From Chromobotia macracanthus (lineage: Eukaryota > Chordata > Actinopteri > Cypriniformes > Botiidae): 64,000 nucleotides of DNA. A program made the position numbers and the translations under genes. The DNA is taken from contig JAZGTH010000143.1 in NCBI GenBank assembly GCA_036877525.1, forward strand, positions 193,501 through 257,500, read 5' to 3'. The notes below the pieces were generated by a model. That model was not told the origin of the DNA. It was given only the letters and a program-made list of their open reading frames with translations, and did not search any database. This document shows positions 34,092 through 47,600 of this stretch, one piece after another. Position 1 is the first letter of the stretch. Every line of letters starts with the position of its first letter.

Positions 34092-35899
34092 ATCTCTTGT
34101 CCTACTGTACCCTGCCACCAACACCAGCACTGTTGCCATGACAGCACCACCACCAGGCTGCACTGTGAGGACTTTGTTTAAATGGGTGTCTCAGGTTTTT
34201 TGTTTCTTCTCCCTCACTTTTAATTCTTTTGTACTCGTGTTACTGTCCGAGTGTCTGTGATCTCTCACGTTACACACTACAGGCCTCATCAACATCATAT
34301 GTAAAGCAGTGATTGGTGCGTTAAGTTCACGTAAAGATTGGATTTCTGCAGATGTGTTATGAACTGGGCACAGTTTAAGAGCCTGTAAACTAATTCATGC
34401 ATTAATTGTTGCTTGAATATGATCATGTGACCATGATGTTATCTGTTCATTATCTACTCCAAATGACCAAATGACTTGCTTCATAATCATCAGATTTGAT
34501 CTTTTAAACAGTAACAGACACAATGGCCATGTGTTTTAGCCCAAAACACCATAGCACACCATAGCTGTGTGTGTGTCTGTGTCTCTGTGTGTTTGTTACC
34601 TACAACTCCCATGAGCCACTACAGATTATTACTCAATATTTAAAATAATGACCTGATAATGAGGCTAATTATGCAATTTTACTATGGAATTTTATGTAAA
34701 TTTGTACAGTTTTAGTATTTTATTTTGTACATCTTTTTCTAGGATTAAAATGATCAGTGTGTAAAATATTTCTCTTTTTCCCTCATATTCATGTTTGCTT
34801 TGTAAAGAAATTACATTGAGAATTGTGGGCAAGTAGCATTTCTTTTTTTTTTATTGGGAGGTGATTTGTTTTAACAAATTAAAATGTTTTAATGAAATGT
34901 TCTGATCATATTTCTTAATGTCAGGCTTCTTATAATTATGGAAATCATGAATTTCTCCAGGCCTGAAAATGCAAAGACCACTGGCAGCATATACATTGAG
35001 TCCCTGAAAAATGTCTGCGCTCAACACTCATCAGCTGTGGGATTTCGCTGTTTTACCACAGGGCAATTGTTCAAGACATGTTAATCACCTGACTACTAGA
35101 TTACTGATATTAATCAGGTCACCTGGAATTTTATACAGCAAAACATTTTAACATTTACTAATACATTTCTAAACGGAGTTATATCTCAACATGAAGGAAT
35201 ACACAGCTGTATTTGCGTTAACGTTAACAGAATAAATACTGTAAGAACATTATTCATTGTTGGTTCCTGTTAGCAAATGTCAATGAATGGAGTCTTGTAG
35301 CGTTACAAAACTCTCAGCAAAGTTCTCAACAAAGTTCTCAGCAAAACTGTCCTTTGTAAAAAAAAAAAAAAACTATATAAATTAAATGAACTTAAAATAC
35401 GTCGGCCTGTATAAAAACTATGTGGTCAGGTGATTTCTCAGTCAACAGGTGCCATTGGTTTTAAATCTGCAGTGAAACTCCCGTACTGGCACTAATGCTC
35501 GGGCCCTTGTTAATGGCCTGCCTCAAAATGTAATTTTTTTTAAAATTACAACAGCATTACTAAATTTTACAGCATGAATCAAATTGTAAGTAATGGATTT
35601 TTACTCATCCTGTAATCACAAACCATTGGGAGGCTAGCTGTGGAAACCCTGTAATGTGTGGAGAGATTGAGACAAGAATCAGGTTACTGAATCACATCCA
35701 GAGACGCATTTGAATTATGTGTGGAATGCTGAGTTACAAGAAATAACTCATGAAAACAAGTTCTATTACATACAGGCCTGTATATATATATACACACAAC
35801 AGATGCTCACATAGCGTCTATCCTGTTAAAAACAAGCCCAGATCTATCAGAATAACAACGGTAAGCGCTTTAAAAAATGAACAATGTTGATGCTACATT
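34092..35899. other. mbd6 3' UTR and intergenic DNA
   Basis: AT-rich sequence with a (GT)n-like run near 34570 and A- or T-rich runs near 34845 and 35360. No coding block recognised; the first part is presumably 3' UTR. Confidence 0.45.
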
Positions 35900-36075
35900 A
35901 CGTTTACATTTACATTTATTCATTTAGCAGACGCTTTTATCCAAAGCAACTTACAAGTGCGGAATACAACAAGAGAGTGAACCTGAAGAGGCAACTAGAC
36001 ACAATAAGTGCTCACAATACAAGTTTCAGAAAGTGCTCAGAGTATCATATGCTACAATAAGGGAGAGATTTAAAG
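35900..36075 (-). mobile_element. LINE 3'-end fragment, L2-type tail, minus strand
   Basis: 'ttcatttagcagacgctttt' and 'atccaaagcaacttacaa' are the reverse complement of the same tail that ends the 23.3-24.5 kb LINE. The following bases look like decayed L2 3' UTR. Confidence 0.65.
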
Positions 36076-36327
36076 GAAAGAGGGATAGGAAATGAAGGGA
36101 AAGAAATCGTGAAATCGCTCCTCATCAGATCTAATGATAAATGATGCTGGTGTTGGATGCAGCTCTGTGGAGAGCAGACATTAAACTGTGTTCAGCAAGA
36201 GGTGTTTGCATAAATGTTATCAGACAAATGTATTGCAAATTGTGATAAGAAGCTTCGTAGATCAATAACTACTGTGGTTAACCTTACGGTTAAACCCAGA
36301 GCAAAGTGCATATAAACTCACATACAG

Positions 36328-39300
36328 ATGCCTGACAATCACACTGGACAGAAGCAACCGCCAGCACAGCCCCTGCGGAAGAGCTTATATAAAGAACGTG
36401 ATAACGGTGAGTTTGTGACTGTTCATATCAGTGGTCTGTATTCAGACATAATCAAGTTCTGGTGCCTGTTAAGTCAACCCTCAATAGGGTCCTAGCTACT
36501 GTAAGCATTCTTCTTTTAAAGTGTTGTAGCATATTTGGCTTATATTTCAACTGAAAAGAAGAATATTTTCATTAATATCCATTTACAGCATTGTGATATT
36601 TTCATTATTATGATATTATTTTTATGACATTTCCATCTTAAATTCTCATTACATCATGTGGAAATTAACATTAATAAATGGTGTGAAAGTATTCATTGGT
36701 AACCCATGTTACCTAATGCATTAACTTATGTTAACAAATATAACCTTATTGTAAAATGTTATTCAAAATGCAAAATAAACACATCTGACCATTTACAGTA
36801 ATGAACTGTGCTGATTCTTAATTAAATGTCACAATGCAAAATATCTTAATGCCTTAGTTTAAATTTCCAGAAATATTTTTGAGATTCCCATAAAAATGCC
36901 TAAATAAAACATCTTTAAATTAAGTTAATTGCCCAGTTTTCCTGAAAAACGTTCTTAAGGCATTGTCTTTGTAAAATCTTGCAATTAAAACTGGATTTGT
37001 TTAATGAAAGATGCTTACTGATTAAACTGATCTGTGATCTGCTGGTCAAATCTGAGATGATGTACAGATTTACTCCAAACATTGCATTTGAGATGGATGT
37101 GGTAAAAACATGCAGGACAATGTTGTTTAAAACAACAGTTCTGACAGACAGAGGTTACTTTCAGTCATGAACTCTTTCCTCATATCCCCCCCTCAGCCTT
37201 TATCACTGTTTACATTCTTGTGTAACCTAGTTTTAGTGAAATGTACCATAGGTAACTTAAGGTCAAACACATCTGTGCAGTGTTTGAAAAGAATAAACAG
37301 AATCATATACAGCGCTACAAGTATGTAACACTACAATTGAGTTTACAGTTTTACAGTCTGCCACCATCTGACAGCTTGGTTGACAGCTTGGTTGAAAATC
37401 CATTCAAGGTTCCTGAACTGCCTAAACTGGCAGAAAACTGTAGACACCTGTAAGAACCTTTAGGGTCTCACAGATCTTTTTATTTCCTAAAGAAGTTCAA
37501 AGTACATTTTCACACACCTCAGAGGCATTTCCCTTGAGAGTTTTAGTAAGGCTTTTCATGAATGTAACATGTTTAAACCTATGGTAAATACTTTAAAAAT
37601 ATGGTCCATTTATCTATTAAAAATGTACCAGACATTTGAATCAAGTACTCTGACCTCAGAACAGTTGCACTAGAGAGTCTGGGTGTAATTTCAGTACCAT
37701 CAGCTATCTTTAGACAATAGCAATAATGCTTCACTTGCATGTTATCCCCTCACATGAGTACAGCTCGGAGAACAGAAGCAACTGCATGATCCACCGCACC
37801 AGCACACGTGCAGACAACGGCTTCATTACATGTGAGTTCACACTGAAGGGATTTCTGTTTAAAGACATTACTGTACAGTGATTCCTAAACTGGGTATGTG
37901 ATGGGTAAAGTAACATGTTTTTAAAAACAATCTGTGCATGCTGTAGTGTTCAAGCACAAATGGATTCTCTGTTACACCTGCAGCGCACCTGTGATTTCTG
38001 AAGCAAAAGAATCTTACCGCACGATCCACCGCAGCGGCAGAAATCAGCTCAAAGTGTCCAACAGTTACACATCAACACTGCGCTGTCCGAAAATGACATT
38101 TAATGATCAGAATTACTTATTTGCATAACTCAAAGGAATCTGAACTTTTTGACGAGCTCGATCACTGTCAATCCCACAATCCGCCATGACAACGCGACTC
38201 ACAGCTTCTGTAGAAATGAATGTAAAACACTTGCACAGCGTCACTCAAAACGCGCCAGTGGAAACATCAATTAGAAGAGTTTGGGAAACCAGTGTAGTGT
38301 ATTGACAGTTTTCCATTTTACACAAATCAGTAAAAATGTTTTTGTGTGTCTGTTCATTTACAGATGATAATCGCACTAACATGACACATAGAAGCGATGA
38401 GATTGAGGTGAGACAGAGTAAAGGTAAAATTTGAAACCAAGTTAATACTGATAATGGTGCTGCAGGTCTATGTGTCTGTTTCTAAACCAGTGGATCAAAG
38501 CAGATGTGATCAGACATATTCAATTCCAGCTGAATGAGGTTCTGGACAGAGCGCTCACAGAGTCACTGCAAAACACACAGTCACATGCTGATGGGAAAGG
38601 AAGTTGTAGCAACAGGTGAGAGTTTTTGTGATGTCAGATCCTTTGCAGTGCAGTTTCTATGCAGAGTTTTTAGGATGTATTTTGACTTTCAGGCACAAAG
38701 TGGAGCAAGGAAAGGTGTTTATGGCCAGATGGTCTCTGTTAGAGTAAGTAGCTTTTGGTCAGTCAGGCAAGCATTACTATTGCAATAAACCCTTAAACAA
38801 AGTACTAAACTTTATTCACAGGACAGTAAAAGCAGCTATTTGGTGAGAGAAAATGTAGTGTGGGACTTCAAATAATTCCAAAATCTGTGTCCCTAGTGAG
38901 TTATTTGAGATTAGCCACATCAGGACCATCTACCACATGTTCATTGCTGCTCTCCTCCTCTTCATCCTGAGCACTTTGGCAGTAGATTACATCGACCAGG
39001 GCAGGTGTGTCAGTCATTCTGTGTGTATGTTTGCATATGGCTGGTGTTTCCTCATGGTACTTGATAGCACCAATAATTAGCTCCTCAGAAAGGTGTGTAC
39101 AAACATAAAACATCTGACACAATGATTTGTATATTTCAGACTGGTGCTGGACTTTGACTTGTTCTTTTATGCCTTTGGGCAGCTGGGTGCTGTTATATGG
39201 GCCTGGGGTCTCATGTTCAGTTACACACTGCTTGGGCCGTACTATGTTCTGCGAGTTTGGGGTGCACTGTATCATAGCTGTCAGCAGAGGATGCATGTGA

Positions 39301-42300
39301 CAGCAGCATCGGCACTGGTGCTGTGTGGAGCACAGCTGAGCATGCTGGGAATATTTCCAGTGTATGTAGTGCTGCATTACCAGCTGCCGCCTGCCTCACG
39401 ATTCATCATCGTATTAGAACAGGTACATTCATTATACACTGTCCCTAGGTTTTAGGTCCCCAGGTTTGTCCCTAAACATGATTTTTTTCTCAAGAGAAAA
39501 GTCAGAATAACATTATCACACAGTCACAGGGCCTGGATAAATATTTGAAATAAAATGAAAATAAAGGCTAAATAAATTAATGAATACCTAAATGGGCCAT
39601 TATGACTTTTTTGCCACTCTCAAAATAACCATCGGCTTGTGCCAAATTTATTTGGAGGTTCAGGGTCCAAAGTCTGTTTTCTACCAAATAAAATAACATA
39701 GGTCAGTGACTAAAAACTGTGACCCAACGCAATCCATTTTAATAACTGTCAGCACCAGATCCATGTACAGTATAAATGCTAAGAAGGGAACTAGAGCAGA
39801 TTATAAAGAGAAGAAATGGAAGGACAGATAAATCCATGTTTTGCTCCACAGATCAGATTTATGATGAAGAGCTATTCGTTTGTCCGTGAGATGGTACCAG
39901 TGGTTCTCAGAAACACAGTGCAGAAGGGTAACGCTGTTAAATGAAACACTTCTGTAATATTAACTGCACTGGAATATATTCTAACCTGAGATCAGCATGT
40001 TTATTTTCTATAAACACAAATACCCAGAACCCGGAATTTATTGCCTGTTGTTCTTTACAGGTGAACTGCTGAGATATCCTACTCTCAACAGTTATTTGTA
40101 CTTCCTGTTTTGTCCAACACTGATTTACCGAGAGGTCTATCCGCGGTAAAGTGCCTCATACTGACATGCAACTGTATTACAAAATGACAGACTTACAAAT
40201 CAATATCTTCACTGTTTGTTGTTCTGTGACTTTTAGAAACACATGCATCAGGTGGAACTACATTGGCATAAACTTTCTGAAGGTAGGATTTTATTATTTA
40301 CTCTTGATCAGAGGAACACATAAATCTCAGAGAGAAGTTTCCTGGCCATTTCTCCCAAAACCTAAAAATAAAAAATTATATTTTGTTTAATAAAATCTGT
40401 TCTAAAAAGTCTGTTTTTAGGACAATTAAGAGTTTTGCATTGTGATAGTAATTTCATTTAATTAAGCACAAACAACACCCCAAACTTACAAAACCCACCC
40501 CAAGCACAACATCTTAACAGCCCTCAACAGAAGCTTCACTTTCTTCATACAAAATATGTTCTAAAGTTTGATTTTGGGGTGACTCAGTTTTCTGCTTTGG
40601 ATTCAAACAGTCAATCAGTACTTGATGGATTCTTCTGGTTTCCACAGATTCTGGGCAGTCTGTTCTATCTCTACTTCATTCTGGTGCGTTTGTGTATCCC
40701 AGTGTTCATGAACAAGGGCAGTCAACCCTTCAGCACACGCACACTCATACTGGCGCTCTTCCATGCTGCCTTTCCAGGTCTCAACTGCTTACAATAATGT
40801 ATATACAAGAACATCAACTCTAAATGATACAGTGTGATCAACAGCTGAAACATACAAATTCATTTGCTAAAATAGACAGAGGCCAAGTGAAGGTGGCTAA
40901 TAAAAGGAACAGCAGGTGATAACAACAGCCTCAGGTCACATGCTGCTGAGATGTTGATGTTTGGAGTGTTGTGGTTCTCAGGTGTGCTGATTTTGATGTT
41001 GGGCTTCTACGCCTTTCTTCACTGCTGGCTCAATGCTTTCGCTGAGATGTTGCGCTTTGCTGACCGGATGTTCTACAAAGTAAAGTAACACTTTCGCTCA
41101 CATACACAAATATAATCATAATGTTCTCTGAAGGCTGCATTAGAACTCCACAGTATACTTACAAACAAATATTTTATATATTTACAAATTCATCAAAGCA
41201 AGTTAAGCATTATTGTGGTAATGTTTTTGGTTGTGTTTAGGACTGGTGGAATTCCACCTCCTTCACCAATTACTACCGCACATGGAACATTGTCGTACAC
41301 GACTGGCTTTATTACTATGGTTACCGAGACTTCCTCTTGGTAGGACAACAACATTGTCTGAAAGATCTGAGTAATCATACAAGAGAAGTGCTGAATCTTC
41401 CCATCTGACTCTTCTTCATCTCTCAGCTGTCGGGTCAGAGGTTTCGCTCTGTGGCCACATTGTCTGTGTTTGCGGTCTCTGCATTGGTTCATGAATACGT
41501 CTTTACTCTGGGCTTTGGGTTCTTCTATCCTGTGATGTTCTGTACATTCGCTGGAATCGGAGGTGAGAGAAACAGGGATGATGGTGTTTGTGTAATTGCA
41601 GATAATTATTACATTAGTTCAGCACATATCGTCTGATTGACAGTAGATTTGCTCTCATTCATGCGAGTGAATTGTTTTATCATTTCTCAGTTGTATTCAA
41701 CTTTACCTTAAATGACAAACGGAAGAGTCCGGTGTGGAACATCATTATGTGGACATGTTTGTTCATTGGTCAGGGTGTCCATGTATGCCTGTACTGTCTT
41801 GAATGGTACGCACAGATTCACTGTCCGCGTACCGGGGTAAGAATTACTCTACAATCCTCAATACTACATTGCTTAACTGTATTACTGGATTGAAAGCCTT
41901 ATGTGATTTCAAGTTTGTCTGTCTTTGTGGCCATCTATATGCTTGTGTACTACTAAACACTGACAACATGATCAATTTTCTGAGAGAAATATGGAAGATT
42001 AAAGCTACACTACACTTTTTGCCCAATCAAATGCTCTCTAGAGCAACTATGTTCTTCCCAAACACAACGTACAACCAACTAGTTGTTACAAATTGTGATC
42101 ATTTGTGATTTGTGAATTTACAGAGTCTTTATGACTATGTCCCACTAGTCAACTAAATTTTGGCATCACTAATATTGTTTGTCAGCTTATGAAATGTGAC
42201 GACTTTACCAAACATGCAGCTGCTGGTTGTCTCTGCCCAGTGGTTTTAGATGCACAATACAAGCACTCACACATACAGCTATGTGATGGCAGTTTGGTCA

Positions 42301-42641
42301 AGAAAGGCTGAAAGTTCAGATGTTTGTCAAAGAGTGATGTTCCTGCCCAGGATTATGAACAGCAAAGCCACACACGTGCAGCTGAAAAATATACTGACAG
42401 ATGGAGTCAGACGTGCCAAGACACCACAGCAAATCTGTAGACAAATGACTGTAAAGTTACGCATAGGCTGCAGTGTTGCACTATACATTACTGTGGTGGT
42501 AGGAAACTGCAGTGATTATCAGACGCTAATACCATAGTAAACTGATGCAGAAGATGTTTTCATGTGTGTAATTTTTTCTTCAATCAGACAAGCTTCTGGG
42601 AGCTGGTGACACCAAGATCATGGACATGTAGCTACCAGTGA
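36328..42641 (+). CDS. soat2: SOAT2 (sterol O-acyltransferase 2, ACAT2)
   Basis: SOAT2 is an ER-membrane MBOAT enzyme that esterifies cholesterol with long-chain acyl-CoA, mainly in intestine and liver. Fifteen coding exons join in phase: 36328-36406, 38364-38407, 38491-38615, 38693-38743, 38897-39004, 39140-39422, 39852-39927, 40061-40145, 40237-40282, 40648-40777, 40982-41079, 41241-41339, 41427-41562, 41691-41836 and 42588-42641. The product is 519 aa (human 522). Seen: HIRTIYHMFIAALLLFILST, SSYLYFLFCPTLIYRE-type block (NSYLYFLFCPTLIYREVYPR), the FYKDWWN acyl-CoA motif, NYYRTWNIVVHDWLY, the catalytic His (ALVHEYVF, residue 430) and the C-terminal FWELVTPRSWTC. Several hydrophobic segments fit the nine-helix MBOAT fold. 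The ATG of exon 1 is the least certain element, separated from exon 2 by a 2-kb intron. No lesion found. Confidence 0.95.
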
Positions 42642-44682
42642 CAAACACTGTCCAGCCGGACTGAATGAATGGCTCTGAAATACAAACATACAATCAGAAA
42701 CATCACAGTGACTCCCACTGAAAGGGCTGGTGAAACGATTGCCCAACACACTGTGCTGTCTGTGACGTTACTAGGAGAACTCAAACATGTTAAATGATGC
42801 CGTGATTCTCAGCTGATCTGTTTTGACGCTAAATGCAAATAATAGAATGTGAACGTAGAAAAAAGATTTCTTTATGTTAACTTTTTACAATAAACAATTT
42901 TGTGTTTAAAATCCTGAAGCAAAACGTTTTAAAACTTTATGACTTGAAATTTAATAATTACAATGTAGCAACATGTCTTTTAAGAAATGACTAGTTGAAC
43001 TGAACACTGATGAACCTTGTGTGCATATTTCAATCAGTGTAATAATGCTTTTAATTTAAGCTAAACATAGTTTTAACATTTTCAACAAGTTTGAAATAAA
43101 CCAGTCAAATTCAAAACATCTGTGAGCAGAAGTGTTGCTGATAATGGACAGAATTCATGATTAGCACGTGCACACGGGCAGGTGAGCAGATCATGTCAGC
43201 TTGACATCTGTCGAGACAATAAACATGAGGATGTTACTCTCACTGACGGTCATTTAACCCTTCATCACAACTTGATTGTGTCCAGCATCTGAACACTGTA
43301 AATTAGGCCAGAAAACGCAGACTCTCTTTTTTCAAAGCGAATGTGGCTTCACGCGAGTACAATCTCAGAGTGAAAAGGTGTTGAAGGGTCACGGTACCAA
43401 CAACATCACAATCTCTCACAACCAACAGATGAACAACCAAAACAATCCCAAATGAACAAGGGATTGAGAAGCAAAAATGACCCATGTTCCTCTGACTGAC
43501 ATCTGCTGGAGACCAGTCCTGTTTAAGTGAACGTACAGGAGAGCAGTTTCACGCTGACTATCAACCAGTGACCTTCCATTTACAAAAACATAATTACATT
43601 TTTGTTTAAGGATTTTTTTGTTAATAATGTGCATGTTCTGTCTAAGAGTAAATTAATAATGATTAATATATGTTGGGATATGCTGTATTGTACTATACCG
43701 CAAACTGCACCAGCTTTACAGAATGACCCTCAATGACCCAAAATGATGTCACCACCAGACTGACATTACCATGATGTTTGAATCTTTTAAGGGAAAGGAT
43801 TGCTCTGTCCCCTGAGGTTCTGTGAGTGGAGCTTTCTGGCACAGATACATCTGAATGCTTTGGCTGAATCTCTCTGGGATAGTCAGACTTTCAGAGTCGC
43901 AGGTCCCAGAGGAGGTGTGTGGTGTTTATACAGAGTTTCTCTCTTCTCAGCTATCTGCCTTTATTAGACAGCAGTTTGATTTGATGTTTTAGGTACAGGC
44001 CCTCACTATGGCGTCCGGACGGTGTGTCAGCATTCACGTTAAGCCCGCTGTGAAGATCAGATGGATATTGTCACTAAATCAGGGCGACTTGGACACCGAG
44101 TGAAACATCTGCAGATAGCGACCCTCCATCATCGCCGTAACAGCTGGCGGTCCTCAGAAGTGACGCAGCACACATCACAAGGCTGGAGGTGCCCAGGAGT
44201 CGGTCAACTCCGATCACGTTTATTCTTTGAAAGTTGTATTTTATCTATTCACCTTGTTTTGATGTTCACACACAAAAATCCGTCATTAAACAGCAACTCT
44301 CAGGACAGTTTGTGTAAATATTATTGAACTCTATTATATTTCAACAATTTTATTCAAGTGATCACAACGGCAGTAAACTACAGCTAATAGAGCCTTTAAT
44401 ATTTATTTTAATGAATATACTGTTCGTTAAAACGGACACTTGAATTTGTGTTTTATTTGCTTGACTACATTAATACATTACAATGAACATATAAGCGACA
44501 GTTTTGTGTCCTTATGAAACTGTCCTCATCATTTCTGTCATTAAAATGAAGTTTCATAACTTTCAGTGACGACCCGCCTAAGATCCGCAACACCCTGAAC
44601 AAGCTTCAGCTTTACCCAGATAATGAGCGACTGGGTTTATTTGTGTGATCTCAAACGTCTTGTGACTGAACGCACAAGACGG
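42642..44682. other. soat2 3' UTR and intergenic DNA, nothing recognised
   Basis: A polyadenylation-like AATAAA (in 'caataaacaatttt', about 42890) follows soat2. The remaining 1.8 kb shows no coding block, RNA gene or transposon that I recognise. Confidence 0.45.
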
Positions 44683-47600
44683 TTTTTGGCAGTCTTTTTA
44701 GTCTTTTTGGCAGTCTTTTTAGTCTTTTCGGCAGTCTTTTTAGTCTTTTCAGCAGTCTTTTTAGTCTTTTCGGCAGTCTTTTTAGTCTTTTTGGCAGTCT
44801 TTTTAGTCTTTTCAGCAGTCTTTTTAGTCTTTTTGGCAGTCTTTTTAGTCCTTTCGGCAGTATTTTTAGTCTTTTCAGCAGTCTTTTAGTCTTTTCAGCA
44901 GTCTTTTCAGCAGTCTTTTCAGCAATCTTTTTAGTCTTTTCAGAAGTCTTTTTAGTCTTTTTGGCAGTCTTTTAGTCTTTTCGGCAGTCTTTTTAGTCTT
45001 TTTAGTCTTTTCAGCAGTCTTTTTAGTCTTTTCAGCAGTCTTTTCGGCAGTCTTTTTAGCAGTCTTTTTAGTCTTTTCAGCAGTCTTTTTAGTCTTTTTA
45101 GTCTTTTCAGCAGTCTTTTTAGTCTTTTCAGCAGTCTTTTCGGCAGTCTTTTTAGCAGTCTTTTTAGTCTTTTCAGCAGTCTTTTTAGCAGTCTTTTTAG
45201 TCTTTTCAACAGTCTTTTTAGTCTTTTCAGCAGTCTTTTTTAGCAGTCTTTTCGGCAGTCTTTTTAGTCTTTTTGGCAATCTTTTTAGTCTTTTTGGCAA
45301 TCTTTTTAGTCTTTCCGGCAGTCTTTTTAGCAGTCTTTTCGGCAGTCTTTTAGTCTTTTTGGCAGTCTTTTTAGTCTTTTCAGCAGTCTTTTTAGCCTTT
45401 TCGGCAGTCTTTTTAGTCTTTTCGGCAGTCTTTTTAGTCTTTTTGGCAGTGTTTTTAGTCTTTTCGGCAGTCTTTTAGTCTTTTTGGCAGTCTTTTAGTC
45501 TTTTTAGTCTTTTCAGCAGTCTTTTTAGTCTTTTCAGCAGTCTTTTCGGCAGTCTTTTTAGCAGTCTTTTTAGTCTTTTCAGCAGTCTTTTTAGTCTTTT
45601 TAGCAGTCTTTTTAGTCTTTTCAACAGTCTTTTTAGTCTTTTCAGCAGTCTTTTTTAGCAGTCTTTTCGGCAGTCTTTTTAGTCTTTTTGGCAATCTTTT
45701 TAGTCTTTTTGGCAATCTTTTTAGTCTTTTTGGCAATCTTTTTAGTCTTTTCGGCAGTCTTTTTAGCAGTCTTTTCGGCAGTCTTTTTGGCAGTCTTTTT
45801 AGTCTTTTCAGCAGTCTTTTTAGCCTTTTCAGCAGTCTTTTTAGCAGTCTTTTCGGCAGTCTTTTTAGTCTTTTCGGCAGTCTTTTTAGTCTTTTCGGCA
45901 GTCTTTTCAGCAGTCTTTTTAGTCTTTTCGGCAGTCTTTTTAGTCTTTTCGGCAGTCTTTTCAGCAGTCTTTTTAGTCTTTTCAGCAGTCTTTTAAGCAA
46001 TCTTTTTAGTCTTTTTAGCAGTCTTTTTAGTCTTTTCAGCAGTATTTTTAGCAGTCTTTTTAGTTTTTTCGGCAGTCTTTTTAGTCTTTTTAGCAGTCTT
46101 TTAGTCTTTTCGGCAGTCTTTTCGGCAGTCTTTTCAGCAGTCTTTTCGGCAGTCTTTTTAGTCTTTTCGGCAATCTTTTTAGTCTTTTCGGCAGTCTTTT
46201 CAGCAGTCTTTTTAGCAGTCTTTTTAGTCTTTTCAGCAGTATTTTTAGCAGTCTTTTCGGCAGTCTTTTTAGTCTTTTTGGCAGTCTTTTAGTCTTTTCG
46301 GCAGTCTTTTTAGTCTTTTCGGCAGTCTTTTCAGCAGTCTTTTCGGCAGTCTTTTTAGCAGTCTTTTCGGCAGTCTTTTTAGTCTTTTTGGCAGTCTTTT
46401 AGTCTTTTCGGCAGTCTTTTTAGTCTTTTCGGCAGTCTTTTCAGCAGTCTTTTCGGCAGTATTTTTAGCAGTCTTTTCGGCAGTCTTTTTAGTCTTTTTG
46501 GCAGTCTTTTAGTCTTTTCGGCAGTCTTTTTAGTCTTTTCGGCAGTCTTTTCAGCAGTCTTTTCGGCAGTCTTTTTAGTCTTTTCGGCAATCTTTTTAGT
46601 CTTTTTAGCAGTCTTTTAGTCTTTTCGGCAGTCTTTTTACTCTTTTCGGCAATCTTTTTAGTCTTTTCGGCAGTCTTTTCAGCAGTCTTTTTAGTCTTTT
46701 CGGCAGTCTTTTTAGTCTTTTCAGCAGTCTTTTTAGTAGTCTTTTTAGCAGTCTTTTTAGCAGTCTTTTCAGCAGTCTTTTTAGTCTTTTTGGCAGTCTT
46801 CTTAGTCTTTTTAGTCTTTTCGGCAGTCTTTTTAGTCTTTTCGGCAGTCTTTTTAGTCTTTTCAGCAGTCTTTTTAGTCTTTTTGGTAGCCTTTTCAGCA
46901 GTCTTTTTAGTCTTTTTGGCAGTCTTCTTAGTCTTTTAGTCTTTTCGGAAAATTTTTTAAGTCTTTTCGTCAGTCTTTTTAGTCTTTTTAGCAGTCTTTT
47001 TAGTCTTTTTGGTAGTCTTTTCAGCAGTCTTTTAAGTCTTTTCAGCATCTTTTTAGTCTTTTCAGCAGTCTTTTTAGTCTTTTTAGCAGTCTTTTCAGCA
47101 GTCTTTTTAGTCTTTTCAGCAGTCTTTTCAGCAGTCTTTTTAGTCTTTTAAGCAGTCTTTTTAGTCTTTTCAGCAGTCTTTTTGTCTTTTCAGCAGTCTT
47201 TTTGTCTTTTTGGCAGTCTTTTTAGTCTTTTCAGCAGGCTTTTTAGTCTTTTCAGCAGTCTTTTTGTCTTTTTGGCAGTCTTTTTAGTCTTTTCAGCAGG
47301 CTTTTTGGCAGTCTTTTTAGTCTTTTCGGCAGTCTTTTTAGTCTTTTCGGCAGTCTTTTCGGCAGTCTTTTCAGCAGTCTTTTCGGCAGTCTTTTTAGTC
47401 TTTTCGGCAATCTTTTTAGTCTTTTCGGCAGTCTTTTCAGCAGTCTTTTTAGCAGTCTTTTTAGTCTTTTCAGCAGTATTTTTAGCAGTCTTTTCGGCAG
47501 TCTTTTTAGTCTTTTTGGCAGTCTTTTAGTCTTTTCGGCAGTCTTTTTAGTCTTTTCGGCAGTCTTTTCGGCAGTCTTTTCAGCAGTCTTTTCGGCAGTC